From Winogradskyella psychrotolerans (lineage in GTDB: Bacteria > Bacteroidota > Bacteroidia > Flavobacteriales > Flavobacteriaceae), in assembly GCF_018860565.1 (NCBI RefSeq), contig NZ_JAHKPS010000009.1:1-64000 (forward strand): a stretch of 64,000 nt of DNA. The letters are read 5' to 3'. Within the stretch, counting starts at the first letter, position 1. Each line of letters opens with the position of its first letter. Under the pieces are notes generated by a model. The model searched no databases. It had not been told where the DNA came from and saw only the letters and a list, made by a program, of their open reading frames with translations. Shown piece by piece: positions 1 to 7,477 of this stretch. The position numbers and the translations under genes are program-made.

Positions 1-87
1 ATTTCAGTATAATACAAAATGAGAACTTCAATCATATTTATACTATTTTTAAACAGCTTTTTAATAACAAATAAAGAAAAGTCGAAT

Positions 88-600
88 ATGGGAATGTATT
101 ACTATTTAATTCCAGAAACGGAAACTGAATGCACGACTGATTTTCCAAGTGGATTATCCTATTTTTTCGAACAAGTTGGAGGATATGGAGAATATGCAAC
201 CGTTAGCCAATTGGAAACTGAATTAAATATTGACCTTAGCCTTTTTCAGAATACTTTTACGAATGATGAATCTATGTTCAAAGAAATGGAGGAATATGGA
301 CAAATAGAAAATGCCGAAAAAGAGTTTATCAATCACAAAAAAAAGACAAGAATAGAAACTGAATCAATTCTAAAGTTGTTAATTGACTTTAAAAAAGTAC
401 TTAAATTAAATAATGACTTTGCGAAAAAAATAAAGTTTAATAGCGACGAAAGTTTGACAGAAAATGTTAGAGTTTTATGTCCACCTAAAATTGAATATTA
501 TAATAACGGAGATTTTCTGAATGATATTAACGGCTTGATTTCAACAATTGAATGTTATAAAAAAGATGGAGTAAAAAATTTAAGATTAGGTTACGAATAA
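88..600 (+). CDS. Hypothetical cassette protein, 170 aa
   Basis: I do not recognise the family. The protein is acidic at its N-terminus, with a tyrosine-rich opening (MGMYYYLIPE) and a mixed-charge, probably helical middle. It has no signal peptide from this start and no membrane segment. An in-frame ATG at 19 would add 23 hydrophobic residues, but the start at 88 gives the more protein-like opening and is preferred; the upstream part may belong to the cassette leader. It is the only ORF of the first cassette and is followed 8 bases later by an attC-like spacer. Cargo genes in such arrays are often orphan proteins, toxins or immunity proteins, but nothing here shows a function. Confidence 0.65.
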   Translation: MGMYYYLIPETETECTTDFPSGLSYFFEQVGGYGEYATVSQLETELNIDLSLFQNTFTNDESMFKEMEEYGQIENAEKEFINHKKKTRIETESILKLLIDFKKVLKLNNDFAKKIKFNSDESLTENVRVLCPPKIEYYNNGDFLNDINGLISTIECYKKDGVKNLRLGYE

Positions 601-606
601 TAACTA

Positions 607-748
607 CTGGCAACACCGTGTATAATTAATTGCTTTGTTCTTCTCTACTTGCGAATATTCCTGCGGAATATTCACGGGTTCGTGAAAGTTTGCTAATTTA
701 GTTGCTAAACCACGCAACTAACCATACACAAACACGTTGTGCCCAATT
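607..748. other. attC-like cassette spacer A (unoccupied)
   Basis: This is the only intact spacer in the window. The left arm (GGCAACACCGTGTATA, 609-624, running on to TTGC at 633) pairs imperfectly with the right arm 714-744. Paired blocks are GTGTAT/ATACAC and TTGC/GCAA, with unpaired bases between them as in attC bulges. A perfect inner hairpin sits at 653-673 (GAATATTCC, loop TGC). The site ends in GTTGTGCCC (736-744), which opens the Fic cassette. There is no U-tract, so it is not a terminator. The resemblance to integron attC is architectural; the GTTGTGC core differs from GTTRRRY at position 5. Confidence 0.6.
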
Positions 749-795
749 AAAAAATCACGTTTCATAACATAATTCAGATTAAATGATTGTACCTT

Positions 796-819
796 TGATA
801 GTATCAAATGATAGTATCA
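796..819. promoter_or_regulatory. Tandem palindromic operator before fic
   Basis: Two identical 11-bp palindromes TGATAGTATCA lie at 796-806 and 809-819, offset by 13 bp, immediately before the ATG at 823 and overlapping an alternative ATG at 808. This is the usual arrangement of an operator bound by a dimeric HTH protein. The downstream Fic protein has a C-terminal winged-helix-like tail, so autoregulation is the simplest inference. No binding data are available. Confidence 0.5.
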
Positions 820-822
820 CAA

Positions 823-1776
823 ATGAAACCACCTTACGAAATAACATCTTCTATTTTAAAATTAATAACTTCTATTTCAGAGAAAATAGGAGAAGTAAAT
901 GCTAATTTATTAAACAAACCTTCACCTAAATTGAGAAAACAGAATAGAATTAAAACTATTCATTCTTCATTAAAAATAGAAGGAAACACACTTACAGAAG
1001 AACAAATAACAGCACTTCTTGAAAACAAAAGAGTTATTGGTCCTAAAAAAGATGTTCTTGAAGTTCTAAATGCTATCAAAATCTATGAAAATTTAGAAAA
1101 TTTCAATCCTTCTAATGAAAAATCCTTTTTAGAAGCACATCAAAACCTAATGGAAGGTTTAATTGAAAATTCTGGAAAATATAGGACTCAAAGTGTCGGA
1201 ATTGTAAAAGGCTCTAAAGTTGAGCATTTAGCACCACCATTTGGAAATGTACCATACTTAATGAAAGACCTTTTTGAATATTTGGAAAAGTCTGATGAAA
1301 TTGAATTAATTAAAAGTTGTGTTTTCCATTACGAAATGGAATTTATACATCCATTCTTGGATGGAAATGGCAGAATGGGAAGATTATGGCAAACTTTAAT
1401 TTTAATGGAAAAATATCCAATATTTGAGTTTTTACCTTTTGAAACTTTAATCGGTAATGACCAAGAAAAATATTACAAAGCTTTGGCTGAAAGTGATAAA
1501 TCTGGAAAATCAACTAAGTTTATTGAATATATGCTAAACGTTATTGACATTTCTATAAGTCAACTATTAGATTTTAATAATCGAACTTTAAATGAAAAAG
1601 ATAGATTAGAATACTATGTTTCACTAAATAAAACTGAATTTACAAGAAAAGATTATATGGATATTTTTAAAGATATTTCTTCAGCAACTGCAAGTAGAGA
1701 TTTAAAGAAAGGAGCAGAATTGAATTTATTTGAAAAAATAGGAGAAAAAAATAAAACAATCTATCGTTTAAAATAA
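823..1776 (+). CDS. Fic family protein with C-terminal wHTH-like domain
   Basis: Fic enzymes transfer AMP (or another nucleotide/phosphate moiety) to target-protein hydroxyls. The catalytic motif HPFLDGNGRMGR is present, with the catalytic His and the GNGR phosphate-binding part intact. An N-terminal inhibitory motif of the (S/T)xxxE(G/N) type, SLKIEG in the stretch HSSLKIEGNT, points to a class II self-inhibited Fic. The last ~50 residues (TRKDYMDIFKDISSATASRD onward, ending YRLK) resemble a winged helix. ATG 823 is chosen because two operator-like palindromes overlap the alternative ATG at 808. It is the sole gene of the second cassette. Its 3' end is followed directly by GGGCACAAC, the complement of the cassette start. 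The target is unknown. Confidence 0.9.
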   Translation: MKPPYEITSSILKLITSISEKIGEVNANLLNKPSPKLRKQNRIKTIHSSLKIEGNTLTEEQITALLENKRVIGPKKDVLEVLNAIKIYENLENFNPSNEKSFLEAHQNLMEGLIENSGKYRTQSVGIVKGSKVEHLAPPFGNVPYLMKDLFEYLEKSDEIELIKSCVFHYEMEFIHPFLDGNGRMGRLWQTLILMEKYPIFEFLPFETLIGNDQEKYYKALAESDKSGKSTKFIEYMLNVIDISISQLLDFNNRTLNEKDRLEYYVSLNKTEFTRKDYMDIFKDISSATASRDLKKGAELNLFEKIGEKNKTIYRLK

Positions 1777-1778
1777 CT

Positions 1779-1788
1779 GGGCACAACA
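1779..1788. other. Left half of attC-like spacer B (split by IS)
   Basis: GGGCACAACA directly follows the Fic stop codon. Its first nine bases are the exact reverse complement of the cassette opening GTTGTGCCC at 736-744. The rest of this spacer continues at 3009, after the inserted IS110 element. Confidence 0.6.
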
Positions 1789-1820
1789 AAGTACTGTGGC
1801 AAAAAACAAGTAAAAACTCA

Positions 1821-2792
1821 TTATTTTTTTACTAAAGTACTTTTATAATTTCCATCATATATTAACCCTGATTTAGCTATTGCATAGGCTTGTTTTAGTA
1901 GTTTATTACATACTGCAATTAATGCTAATTTTTTGCTCTTTCCTTTGGCGACGATTCGCTCATAAAGATCCCGACAAGCTCTGTTGTATTTGCAAGCATT
2001 AAAACTGCACATAAATAATAAATTTCTCAGCTTTTGATTCCCCATTTTACTGATTCGTGGTCTCCCTTTTACACTACTTCCACTTTGTCTAATTACAGGT
2101 GTTAGACCAGCGTAACTACACAATTCACTGGCGTTAGTAAAACGATTAAAACCGCCAGTTAAAACAATTAACATAATAGCTGTTTTTGGACCGATACCTG
2201 GAATAGTTTTTAAACGTGTTAATAAATCTTGGTGCTCTGTTTTTACCAAAGCCAATAGCTTATCTTCTAAATCTGCCATCTCTTTTTGAAGCTGCTTTAA
2301 ACTGCGTTTTAAAGATCTTACAACCTCTTTACTTGGATTACCCAAAACAGCTTCACCATGTAGTTTATTTTTTAGCATAGTGCTTTGTTTTGCATACACT
2401 GAAAGAGTTCTGACGATTTGAAGACATTCTATGTCATTCTTAGAATTGCCTTTCCAAAGCTTTAATTCTACTTGCTCAGCATAAGCACAAATCAGTTTTG
2501 AATCACTCTTATCCGTCTTAACTTTTGATAATTCCATCTGGATAAAGCGTTTCACTGACAACGGATTTTCTACCGATACTTTTGTACCTAATTCTAACAA
2601 ATGATACGCTAATTGATAATGGTAATAACCTGTCGCTTCCATAACGCAATGACTATTACAACCTAAGAGTTTTGAGAACTTTTTAAAACCAAACTCATTG
2701 TTTTTAAACTGGTAGTAATTACCTTCAGAATCTGTGACATCGAAAACTAAACAACTAATGTCAATTCCAAAATATTTAATATCTTTATTCAT
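1821..2792 (-). CDS. IS110 family transposase (DEDD), copy 1
   Basis: This is an IS110 recombinase. The N-terminal RuvC-like DEDD domain shows the first Asp in FGIDIS, Glu in MEATG, and Asp residues in KTDKSDS. The C-terminal Transposase_20 region shows TIPGIGPKTA and the serine-bearing QSGSSVKGRPRISKMGN segment. The family joins donor and target DNA using an RNA guide from its own non-coding end. Length is 323 aa from ATG 2792; an upstream TTG at 2819 is less likely because the next copy aligns from M(N/T)KD. The protein is clearly related to copy 2 but well diverged, so it is not a recent duplicate. The reading frame is intact. Confidence 0.9.
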   Translation of the reverse strand: MNKDIKYFGIDISCLVFDVTDSEGNYYQFKNNEFGFKKFSKLLGCNSHCVMEATGYYHYQLAYHLLELGTKVSVENPLSVKRFIQMELSKVKTDKSDSKLICAYAEQVELKLWKGNSKNDIECLQIVRTLSVYAKQSTMLKNKLHGEAVLGNPSKEVVRSLKRSLKQLQKEMADLEDKLLALVKTEHQDLLTRLKTIPGIGPKTAIMLIVLTGGFNRFTNASELCSYAGLTPVIRQSGSSVKGRPRISKMGNQKLRNLLFMCSFNACKYNRACRDLYERIVAKGKSKKLALIAVCNKLLKQAYAIAKSGLIYDGNYKSTLVKK

Positions 2793-2820
2793 AACAAAAT
2801 GTTTTTTTTGAAAGGACAAT

Positions 2821-2970
2821 CTACGCGAGTTTCAACGACTTAAAATCGAGGTCTAAAAGCCTCATAGAACTGTACGAAATCTGTGTAGAAAAGAGAGGGG
2901 ATTTTCAATGTTGACGAAGTCTAAAGCTTCTGCGTATATATTAACCTTACTCCTCTCTTTTGTTCTTTCT
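2821..2970 (-). ncRNA. Putative IS110 bridge RNA, copy 1
   Basis: This lies upstream of the transposase, on the same strand. A 10-bp stem (AAAAGAGAGG 2889-2898 with 2952-2961) encloses an internal loop and a small hairpin (GAAG...CTTC). On one side of the hairpin is TGTTG, the complement of the CAACA flank at 1784-1788; on the other is GTATATA, identical to the flank GTATATAA at 3009. This is the layout of a target-binding loop. A second segment near 2868-2875 carries ACTGT, shared with the element end GTACTGTGG, and may be the donor loop. The assignment is by structure and known family mechanism, not by RNA data. Confidence 0.55.
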
Positions 2971-3008
2971 AATTTATCCTTAAATTTAATGAATTGTAAA
3001 CTTAAGAT

Positions 3009-3134
3009 GTATATAATTTATAACTGCTTCTTGCCTACTCACGAAAAACCTCGCGGTTTTTCTATTTCGATTATTATTTGTTAACTTACTTGCTGAAACA
3101 ACGCTACAAATCATATACTAAACCGTTGTGCTTC
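3009..3134. other. Right part of attC-like spacer B
   Basis: The spacer continues after IS copy 1 with GTATATAATTTATAACTGC (3009-3027). An inner perfect hairpin GAAAAACC-TCGC-GGTTTTTC lies at 3043-3062. The right arm 3103-3134 contains ATATAC, complementary to GTATAT in the left arm. The site ends in GTTGTGCTTC (3125-3134), which opens the HEPN cassette. Compared with spacer A the inner hairpin has a different sequence but keeps perfect pairing. Confidence 0.6.
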
Positions 3135-3166
3135 ATTTTCCACCAACAGATTGCATTGAAATTCAA

Positions 3167-4734
3167 ATGAATAATAAAGATTTAAAATTAGTCATATTTA
3201 AAGTAGGAGAAAAATTTCTACAATACATTCTTAACTATAATCAGCCACTAATTCAACGAAAAAAAGATGATGTATATAAATTTAATAATGAGCAAATTGA
3301 AACAATCAAGAAAATAGTCTCATTAATTCACCAATGTGAAATTGCATCAGCTCAAAATCCATATTCAACAATTAAGCAATATCTATTTAATTTTGGTAAA
3401 ATGTTTAATAATATGAGACAGAATTGTGGTGGTAAGTTGATTAACAAATCAAATGATATTGAATTACTTGACTACTTGACTACAAAAGCGATAGAATACT
3501 ATCCAAGCTTATTGATTATCGAAGAAAAAAAGTGGTTTAATCACAATATAACAGACCTCAATAGTCATTTTAAATTAAGTATAGATGAAAGTGAATACAT
3601 TCACAACCTTTTATTAAAAGATAAAGATTTCAATAATATCCTATCCATAAAGGAAAAACCTATGTTTTCAAATTTAAATTACAAATTGGAAAATAACATT
3701 TCAACTGCTTGTTTTAATCCTTCCTTTGTAAGTAGTTTTATTCTTAGATCTTTTCAAAATTGTTGTTATAGAATTAAATACGATATACAAAGTTTTCTTA
3801 ATGAAATTGAGAGTCAATTTTATTGTTTAAAAACAATTGCAAAAGGAAAATCAGTTGAAATATCAATGAAATCAACAATCCTGGTATTAAAAATACAATA
3901 TCAATTGGTTCAGTAGGTTCAAGTCCAAAAAAAGTCATAGGATGTACATTAGAATTCAAAACGATAGTCAACACCTCTAACGAAATTGAAAAAACACTTC
4001 CATTGGATAGCACAATCGTATCAAGCAATAAAACTTCAAATGACAAATTCAATAATAGTAATTTATTTGAAACTATTTTAAATAGACTTATTTCAGCCAC
4101 AATTATTAATTTGAAATCAATTTATGCTCCATTTAGGATTACATTTATTGATAGTAATGCTCCATTAAAATTACCTTTTCCGAATATTATTGAAAATAAA
4201 TATTCAAATCTTTCAATTTTGAAAAGAAATGAACTTGATAAAATTAAAGAATGGTTTGAACTACTTAATATTACTAATGAAAATTACATAAAACTAACTC
4301 TAAGCAGGATAAAAATTGCTATTTATGGTAGAGAACGTCCAATTGATTCAATCTTAGATACTTTTATTGCTTGGGAAACTATGTTTAGTTCTAAAACGTC
4401 TACAACAAATTCTGTGGTTAAGTCGATTAAGTCTATTTTAGATCGTTGTAATTATGATATAAGCAATTCAAGATTAAGTAAACTTTATGACCTCAGGAGT
4501 AATATTGTCCATGGGAATCATAAAAAACATAAATTATTAAATGTTGATAATCCAATAAAAGAAATTGAAAACATTAAAAAGGAAGTTATTGAAATAGCAT
4601 TAATTGTTCTTAAAGAATTAATTAGAGATAAAAATCTTTTAAATAAAACACCACCTGAAAGGGTTGAATTATTACTCCAACCAGAAACTATAACATGCGG
4701 AAAGTGTGACAATAAAAAATTTAGATTTACATAA
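3167..4734 (+). pseudogene. HEPN-domain protein, broken by one frameshift
   Basis: Two ORFs in different frames (3128-3916 and 4003-4734) make one protein of about 520 aa. The second frame is open and protein-like well upstream of 4003, reading NNPGIKNTISIGSVGSSPKK before the TTG at 4003. The shift therefore lies near 3850-3880, just after KGKSVEIS. The distal part carries LYDLRSNIVHGNHKK, the Rx4H signature of HEPN domains (ApeA-like), which are RNases in many defence and toxin systems. The tail CGKCDNKKFRFT ends in half of a possible zinc knuckle. ATG 3167 is preferred because the GTG at 3128 lies inside the cassette core site. It is the sole gene of cassette 3. A sequencing error cannot be excluded, and no classical slippery heptamer was seen. 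Confidence 0.65.
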
Positions 4735-4741
4735 AAAACGA

Positions 4742-4751
4742 AAGCACAACA
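4742..4751. other. Left half of attC-like spacer C (split by IS)
   Basis: AAGCACAACA follows the HEPN gene. AAGCACAAC (4742-4750) is the exact reverse complement of GTTGTGCTT (3125-3133), which opens the same cassette. The spacer resumes at 5960 after IS copy 2. Confidence 0.6.
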
Positions 4752-4778
4752 AAGAACTGAGTTAAAAAACAAGTAACT

Positions 4779-5744
4779 TTAAGCTAATTTTGAAACATAG
4801 TTTTCATCATAAGGCAATCCGCTTTTTGCAATGGCAAAGGCCTGTTTTAGCAACTTATTCGCTACGGCTATTAATGCTAATTTAGCACGCTTTCCTTTAG
4901 CTACAATTCTATCAAATAAGGCTTTGCAGGCTCTGTTATATTTATACGCTGAAAAGGCTGCTAAAAACACAAGGTTTCTTAATTTCTTATTGCCTACTTT
5001 GCTTATTCTACTACGCCCTCGTACACTGCTTCCTGATTCTCGAATCGTTGGTGTAATTCCAACATAACTACATAGCTGTGATGCTGTTTCAAACTTTTTA
5101 AATCCATCCGTGACTACGATTAAAAACAAAGCTGTTTTTAAGCCTATTCCTGGTATAGTTTGCAATAAAGTTAGTTGTTCTTGCTGGTCTTGTTTTACTA
5201 ATTCTAATAAACGTTTCTCTAGTATTAAAATCTCTTTCTTTAAATGGTTTAAGTCTCGTTTTAAGGAACGATAAACCGTTTTTGATGGAATCCCCAGTGT
5301 TTCTTCGCCATGAAGCTTATTTTTTGTAGCTGTACTCTTTTTTACGTAACTATCCAATAACCTAAAGAGCTGTAAGCATTCTGCCTGTACATCTGTTAGA
5401 GCATTGTACAATGGAACTTCATTAAAGATACCATACTCACAAATAGATTTAGCATCACTCTTATCTGTCTTTACTTTGGCTAGTTTCATTTGAATAAAAC
5501 GCTTTACTGATAATGGGTTTACAACAGATACTAATACCCCTTTTTTATATAAAAACTGAGCTAATCTGTAATGATAATATCCCGTAGCTTCCATAACTAC
5601 CAAAGCTTCTTTTGATAAACTTTTTAGTAGTTTTTTAAAACCCTTTTCATCATTCTTTAATTGAAAATGTCCTGTGTCTTGATTGTAAATATCAAACACT
5701 GATTTACTAATGTCAATACCGTAAATTTTTCTATCTTTAGTCAT
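4779..5744 (-). CDS. IS110 family transposase (DEDD), copy 2
   Basis: The transposase is full length (321 aa from ATG 5744; an in-frame ATG at 5780 would add 12 residues). DEDD residues are seen in YGIDIS, MEATG and KTDKSDAKS. The C-terminal domain has TIPGIGLKTALF and ESGSSVRGRSRISKVGN with the expected serine. Neighbouring sequence contains its non-coding guide segment upstream and a short tail downstream. It is distinctly diverged from copy 1 and nearly identical to the remaining part of copy 3. The reading frame is intact, so this copy may be active and could act on the other elements' ends only if their guides match. Confidence 0.92.
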   Translation of the reverse strand: MTKDRKIYGIDISKSVFDIYNQDTGHFQLKNDEKGFKKLLKSLSKEALVVMEATGYYHYRLAQFLYKKGVLVSVVNPLSVKRFIQMKLAKVKTDKSDAKSICEYGIFNEVPLYNALTDVQAECLQLFRLLDSYVKKSTATKNKLHGEETLGIPSKTVYRSLKRDLNHLKKEILILEKRLLELVKQDQQEQLTLLQTIPGIGLKTALFLIVVTDGFKKFETASQLCSYVGITPTIRESGSSVRGRSRISKVGNKKLRNLVFLAAFSAYKYNRACKALFDRIVAKGKRAKLALIAVANKLLKQAFAIAKSGLPYDENYVSKLA

Positions 5745-5784
5745 AACAACTTGAAATTTGGAAAGAACAACGCTACTCATATTT

Positions 5785-5915
5785 CAACAACTTAAAAACG
5801 AGATCTAGGTCTCACAGAACTGAACGAAGTTTAAGTAGTAAAAGAGAGAGGATTATCAATGTTGCCGAAGTCTAATGCTTCACCGTGTATAGTAACCTTA
5901 ATGCTCTCTTTTGTT
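5785..5915 (-). ncRNA. Putative IS110 bridge RNA, copy 2
   Basis: A 9-bp stem (AAAAGAGAG 5840-5848 with CTCTCTTTT 5904-5912) encloses an internal loop around the hairpin GAAG...CTTC (5867-5881). One side has TGTTGCC (5860-5866) and the other CACCGTGTATA (5881-5891). Together they spell the two halves of GGCAACACCGTGTATA, the intact spacer A at 609-624. A second loop at 5816-5836 carries AGAACTGA, identical to the left element end, and TTAAGT, complementary to the right end ACTTAAGAT. These are the features expected of target- and donor-binding loops. Transcription is inferred only. Confidence 0.62.
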
Positions 5916-5959
5916 CTTGCTGATTATTAATTAAATTTAATGAATTACAAACTTAAGAT

Positions 5960-6084
5960 GTGTATAATTCATTGCTAGTTATAGCTTACTTACGAAAGTC
6001 CTCGCGGACTTTCTATCTGTGATTTATTTGCTAACTTTAGTGCTTGAATACGCAACGAAATCATACACGAGACCGTTGTAGCAC
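5960..6084. other. Right part of attC-like spacer C
   Basis: It opens with GTGTATAATTCATTGC (5960-5975). An inner perfect hairpin GAAAGTCC-TCGC-GGACTTTC lies at 5994-6013. The right arm GCAACGAAATCATACAC (6052-6068) pairs with the left arm in the blocks GTGTAT, ATT and TTGC. It ends with GTTGTAGCAC (6075-6084), the start of cassette 4. Confidence 0.6.
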
Positions 6085-6111
6085 ATTTAACAGACATATA
6101 AAACCAACAGA

Positions 6112-7455
6112 ATGAATTCAAATAAAATATCAATCTATTTAGCAATAACTATCTTATTACTATTTTCCTCAAACTTATATTCCCAATTCGCAAATCCAAT
6201 TCTGATTGAGTCAGATACCGGATCAATTACAAATATTATAACAGCAGACATTAATAATGACAATTTAAAAGACATTATAATTACAAGAAAATTTTCTAGC
6301 AATAATCTTATTTCTTATTATTTAAATCAAGGAAATCTCAATTTTAGCCCAGAAATTTCAATCGCAACAGGTAGTAGTCAAGTTACTAATATTGCTGTTG
6401 GAGATTTTGATAATAATAATTGGCTTGATATTGTAAGTATTGGAGATGCTACAAATTCTGTAACGCTACATATGAATAGTGCGTTGTCATTTTCGTCACA
6501 AGTACTTGATTCATTTACTTTTTTTGAAAGTGATATTGGTGTGGCTGATATAGATAATGACAGCAATCTAGATATCGTAGCTATAGGTGGTACCACTTTT
6601 AAAGTATACTATAACGATGGGATGGCTAATTTCACATCTCAAACCATAACAGGACCAATAGAAGATTTTTTTGACTTAACGATTAGTGATATTGACGCTG
6701 ATGGCTTTGAAGACGTTATTACTGGAGGATCTAATATTTCGGTTTATAAAAACAATAATGGAACTTTGAGTTACGACTCTGTTAGAAGTAATCAAATTCC
6801 TAGCACATTTAATCTTTTCGTTCGGTTAGTAGATATTGATAATGATGGTGATGTAGATTTATTTAGCGAAAATGATAATTCAACTGGTATTAGATGGATG
6901 CAAAATGACGGCAATGGGACTTTTTCCAATCTACAAATTATAGACCCATCTGCAATGAATATAAGATCAGGCACATTAAAGGATTTTGACAATGACAATG
7001 ATTTAGACTTTATTATAATTAAAGATTTCAATCTCTATTTATATACAAATGATGGTTTTGGCAATTTTAGTGCACCAATCCTTATTCAGGATACACAAAC
7101 CATTATAAGTGTTATTGAATCAGAAGACCTGAATAATGATGGGTTAGAAGATATTATATGGTCAGCAGATTTATCAATTCAAGAAAATAATTTATTATTA
7201 TCTAATGAGGAATATATAGTCGGTAATAATTTAATAAAAATTTATCCAAATCCTTCCTCTGAAAACTTATATTTAGATAGTCCAGAAAATGGAGTATTAA
7301 CTATATTAAACTCAAAAGGGCAAATAGTTTATAAAAATCTACCTCTAAAAAAGGGAAAAAACTATATAAAAAAAGAATTAGTACCACAGTTGTACTTTTT
7401 CAAAATAAATTTAAAAACAAATACAACAATAACAAAAAAGGTATTAATAAAGTAA
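6112..7455 (+). CDS. FG-GAP/VCBS repeat protein with T9SS sorting domain
   Basis: This is a secreted protein of 447 aa. A signal peptide (about residues 1-25, ending NLYSQ) is followed by seven calcium-loop repeats of the DxDxDGxxD type, such as DIDNDSNLDIV, DIDADGFEDVI, DIDNDGDVDLF and DLNNDGLEDII; these suggest a beta-propeller of FG-GAP/VCBS type. The last ~75 residues (NLIKIYPNPSSENLYL to the C-terminal TKKVLIK) form a type A T9SS C-terminal domain, so the product should cross the outer membrane through the type IX system and be surface-bound or released. It is the only gene of cassette 4. Its end is followed by GTGCTGCAAC, complementary to the cassette start apart from one wobble position. 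The ligand or function is unknown. Confidence 0.9.
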   Translation: MNSNKISIYLAITILLLFSSNLYSQFANPILIESDTGSITNIITADINNDNLKDIIITRKFSSNNLISYYLNQGNLNFSPEISIATGSSQVTNIAVGDFDNNNWLDIVSIGDATNSVTLHMNSALSFSSQVLDSFTFFESDIGVADIDNDSNLDIVAIGGTTFKVYYNDGMANFTSQTITGPIEDFFDLTISDIDADGFEDVITGGSNISVYKNNNGTLSYDSVRSNQIPSTFNLFVRLVDIDNDGDVDLFSENDNSTGIRWMQNDGNGTFSNLQIIDPSAMNIRSGTLKDFDNDNDLDFIIIKDFNLYLYTNDGFGNFSAPILIQDTQTIISVIESEDLNNDGLEDIIWSADLSIQENNLLLSNEEYIVGNNLIKIYPNPSSENLYLDSPENGVLTILNSKGQIVYKNLPLKKGKNYIKKELVPQLYFFKINLKTNTTITKKVLIK

Positions 7456-7477
7456 GTATTATTAATCATACAAAAAC

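Larger units (their letters stand above)
1789..3008 (-). mobile_element. IS110-family insertion sequence, copy 1
   Basis: The element is about 1.22 kb, with boundaries placed by comparison with copies 2 and 3. The shared left end is AAGNACTGNG next to CAACA, and the shared right end is ACTTAAGAT next to GTNTATAA. It has no obvious terminal inverted repeats or target duplication, as expected of IS110. It encodes one transposase on the minus strand, with a ~215-bp non-coding segment upstream and only ~30 bp downstream; this fits the IS110 rather than the IS1111 layout. It splits attC-like spacer B. Confidence 0.8.
4752..5959 (-). mobile_element. IS110-family insertion sequence, copy 2
   Basis: The element is about 1.21 kb. 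The left end AAGAACTGAG abuts CAACA; the right end ACTTAAGAT abuts GTGTATAATTC. It has the same design as copy 1 and is inserted at the same position of the next attC-like spacer. It is nearly identical over 465 bp to the truncated copy 3, indicating recent movement of this version. Confidence 0.85.

Noticed and set aside
607..748. Spacer A as a rho-independent terminator
   Set aside because: The stem is long and interrupted with no U-tract, and its outer bases match the ends of individual cassettes rather than a fixed terminator.
3128..3166. GTG start of the HEPN protein at 3128
   Set aside because: The GTG lies inside the cassette core site GTTGTGC; the first ATG at 3167 gives a normal N-terminus.
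3798..4100. 100-aa minus-strand ORF
   Set aside because: It is antisense to the frameshift region of the HEPN gene, Leu-rich as AT-rich shadows usually are, and has no start context.
4831..5067. 78-aa plus-strand ORF, repeated at 7568-7804
   Set aside because: It lies antisense within the IS110 transposase; the two copies are identical only because the IS copies are. It is a shadow ORF.
1789..5959. Classifying the elements as IS1111
   Set aside because: IS1111-type members carry the non-coding RNA segment downstream of the transposase and have subterminal inverted repeats. Here the long non-coding segment is upstream, so the IS110 layout fits better.
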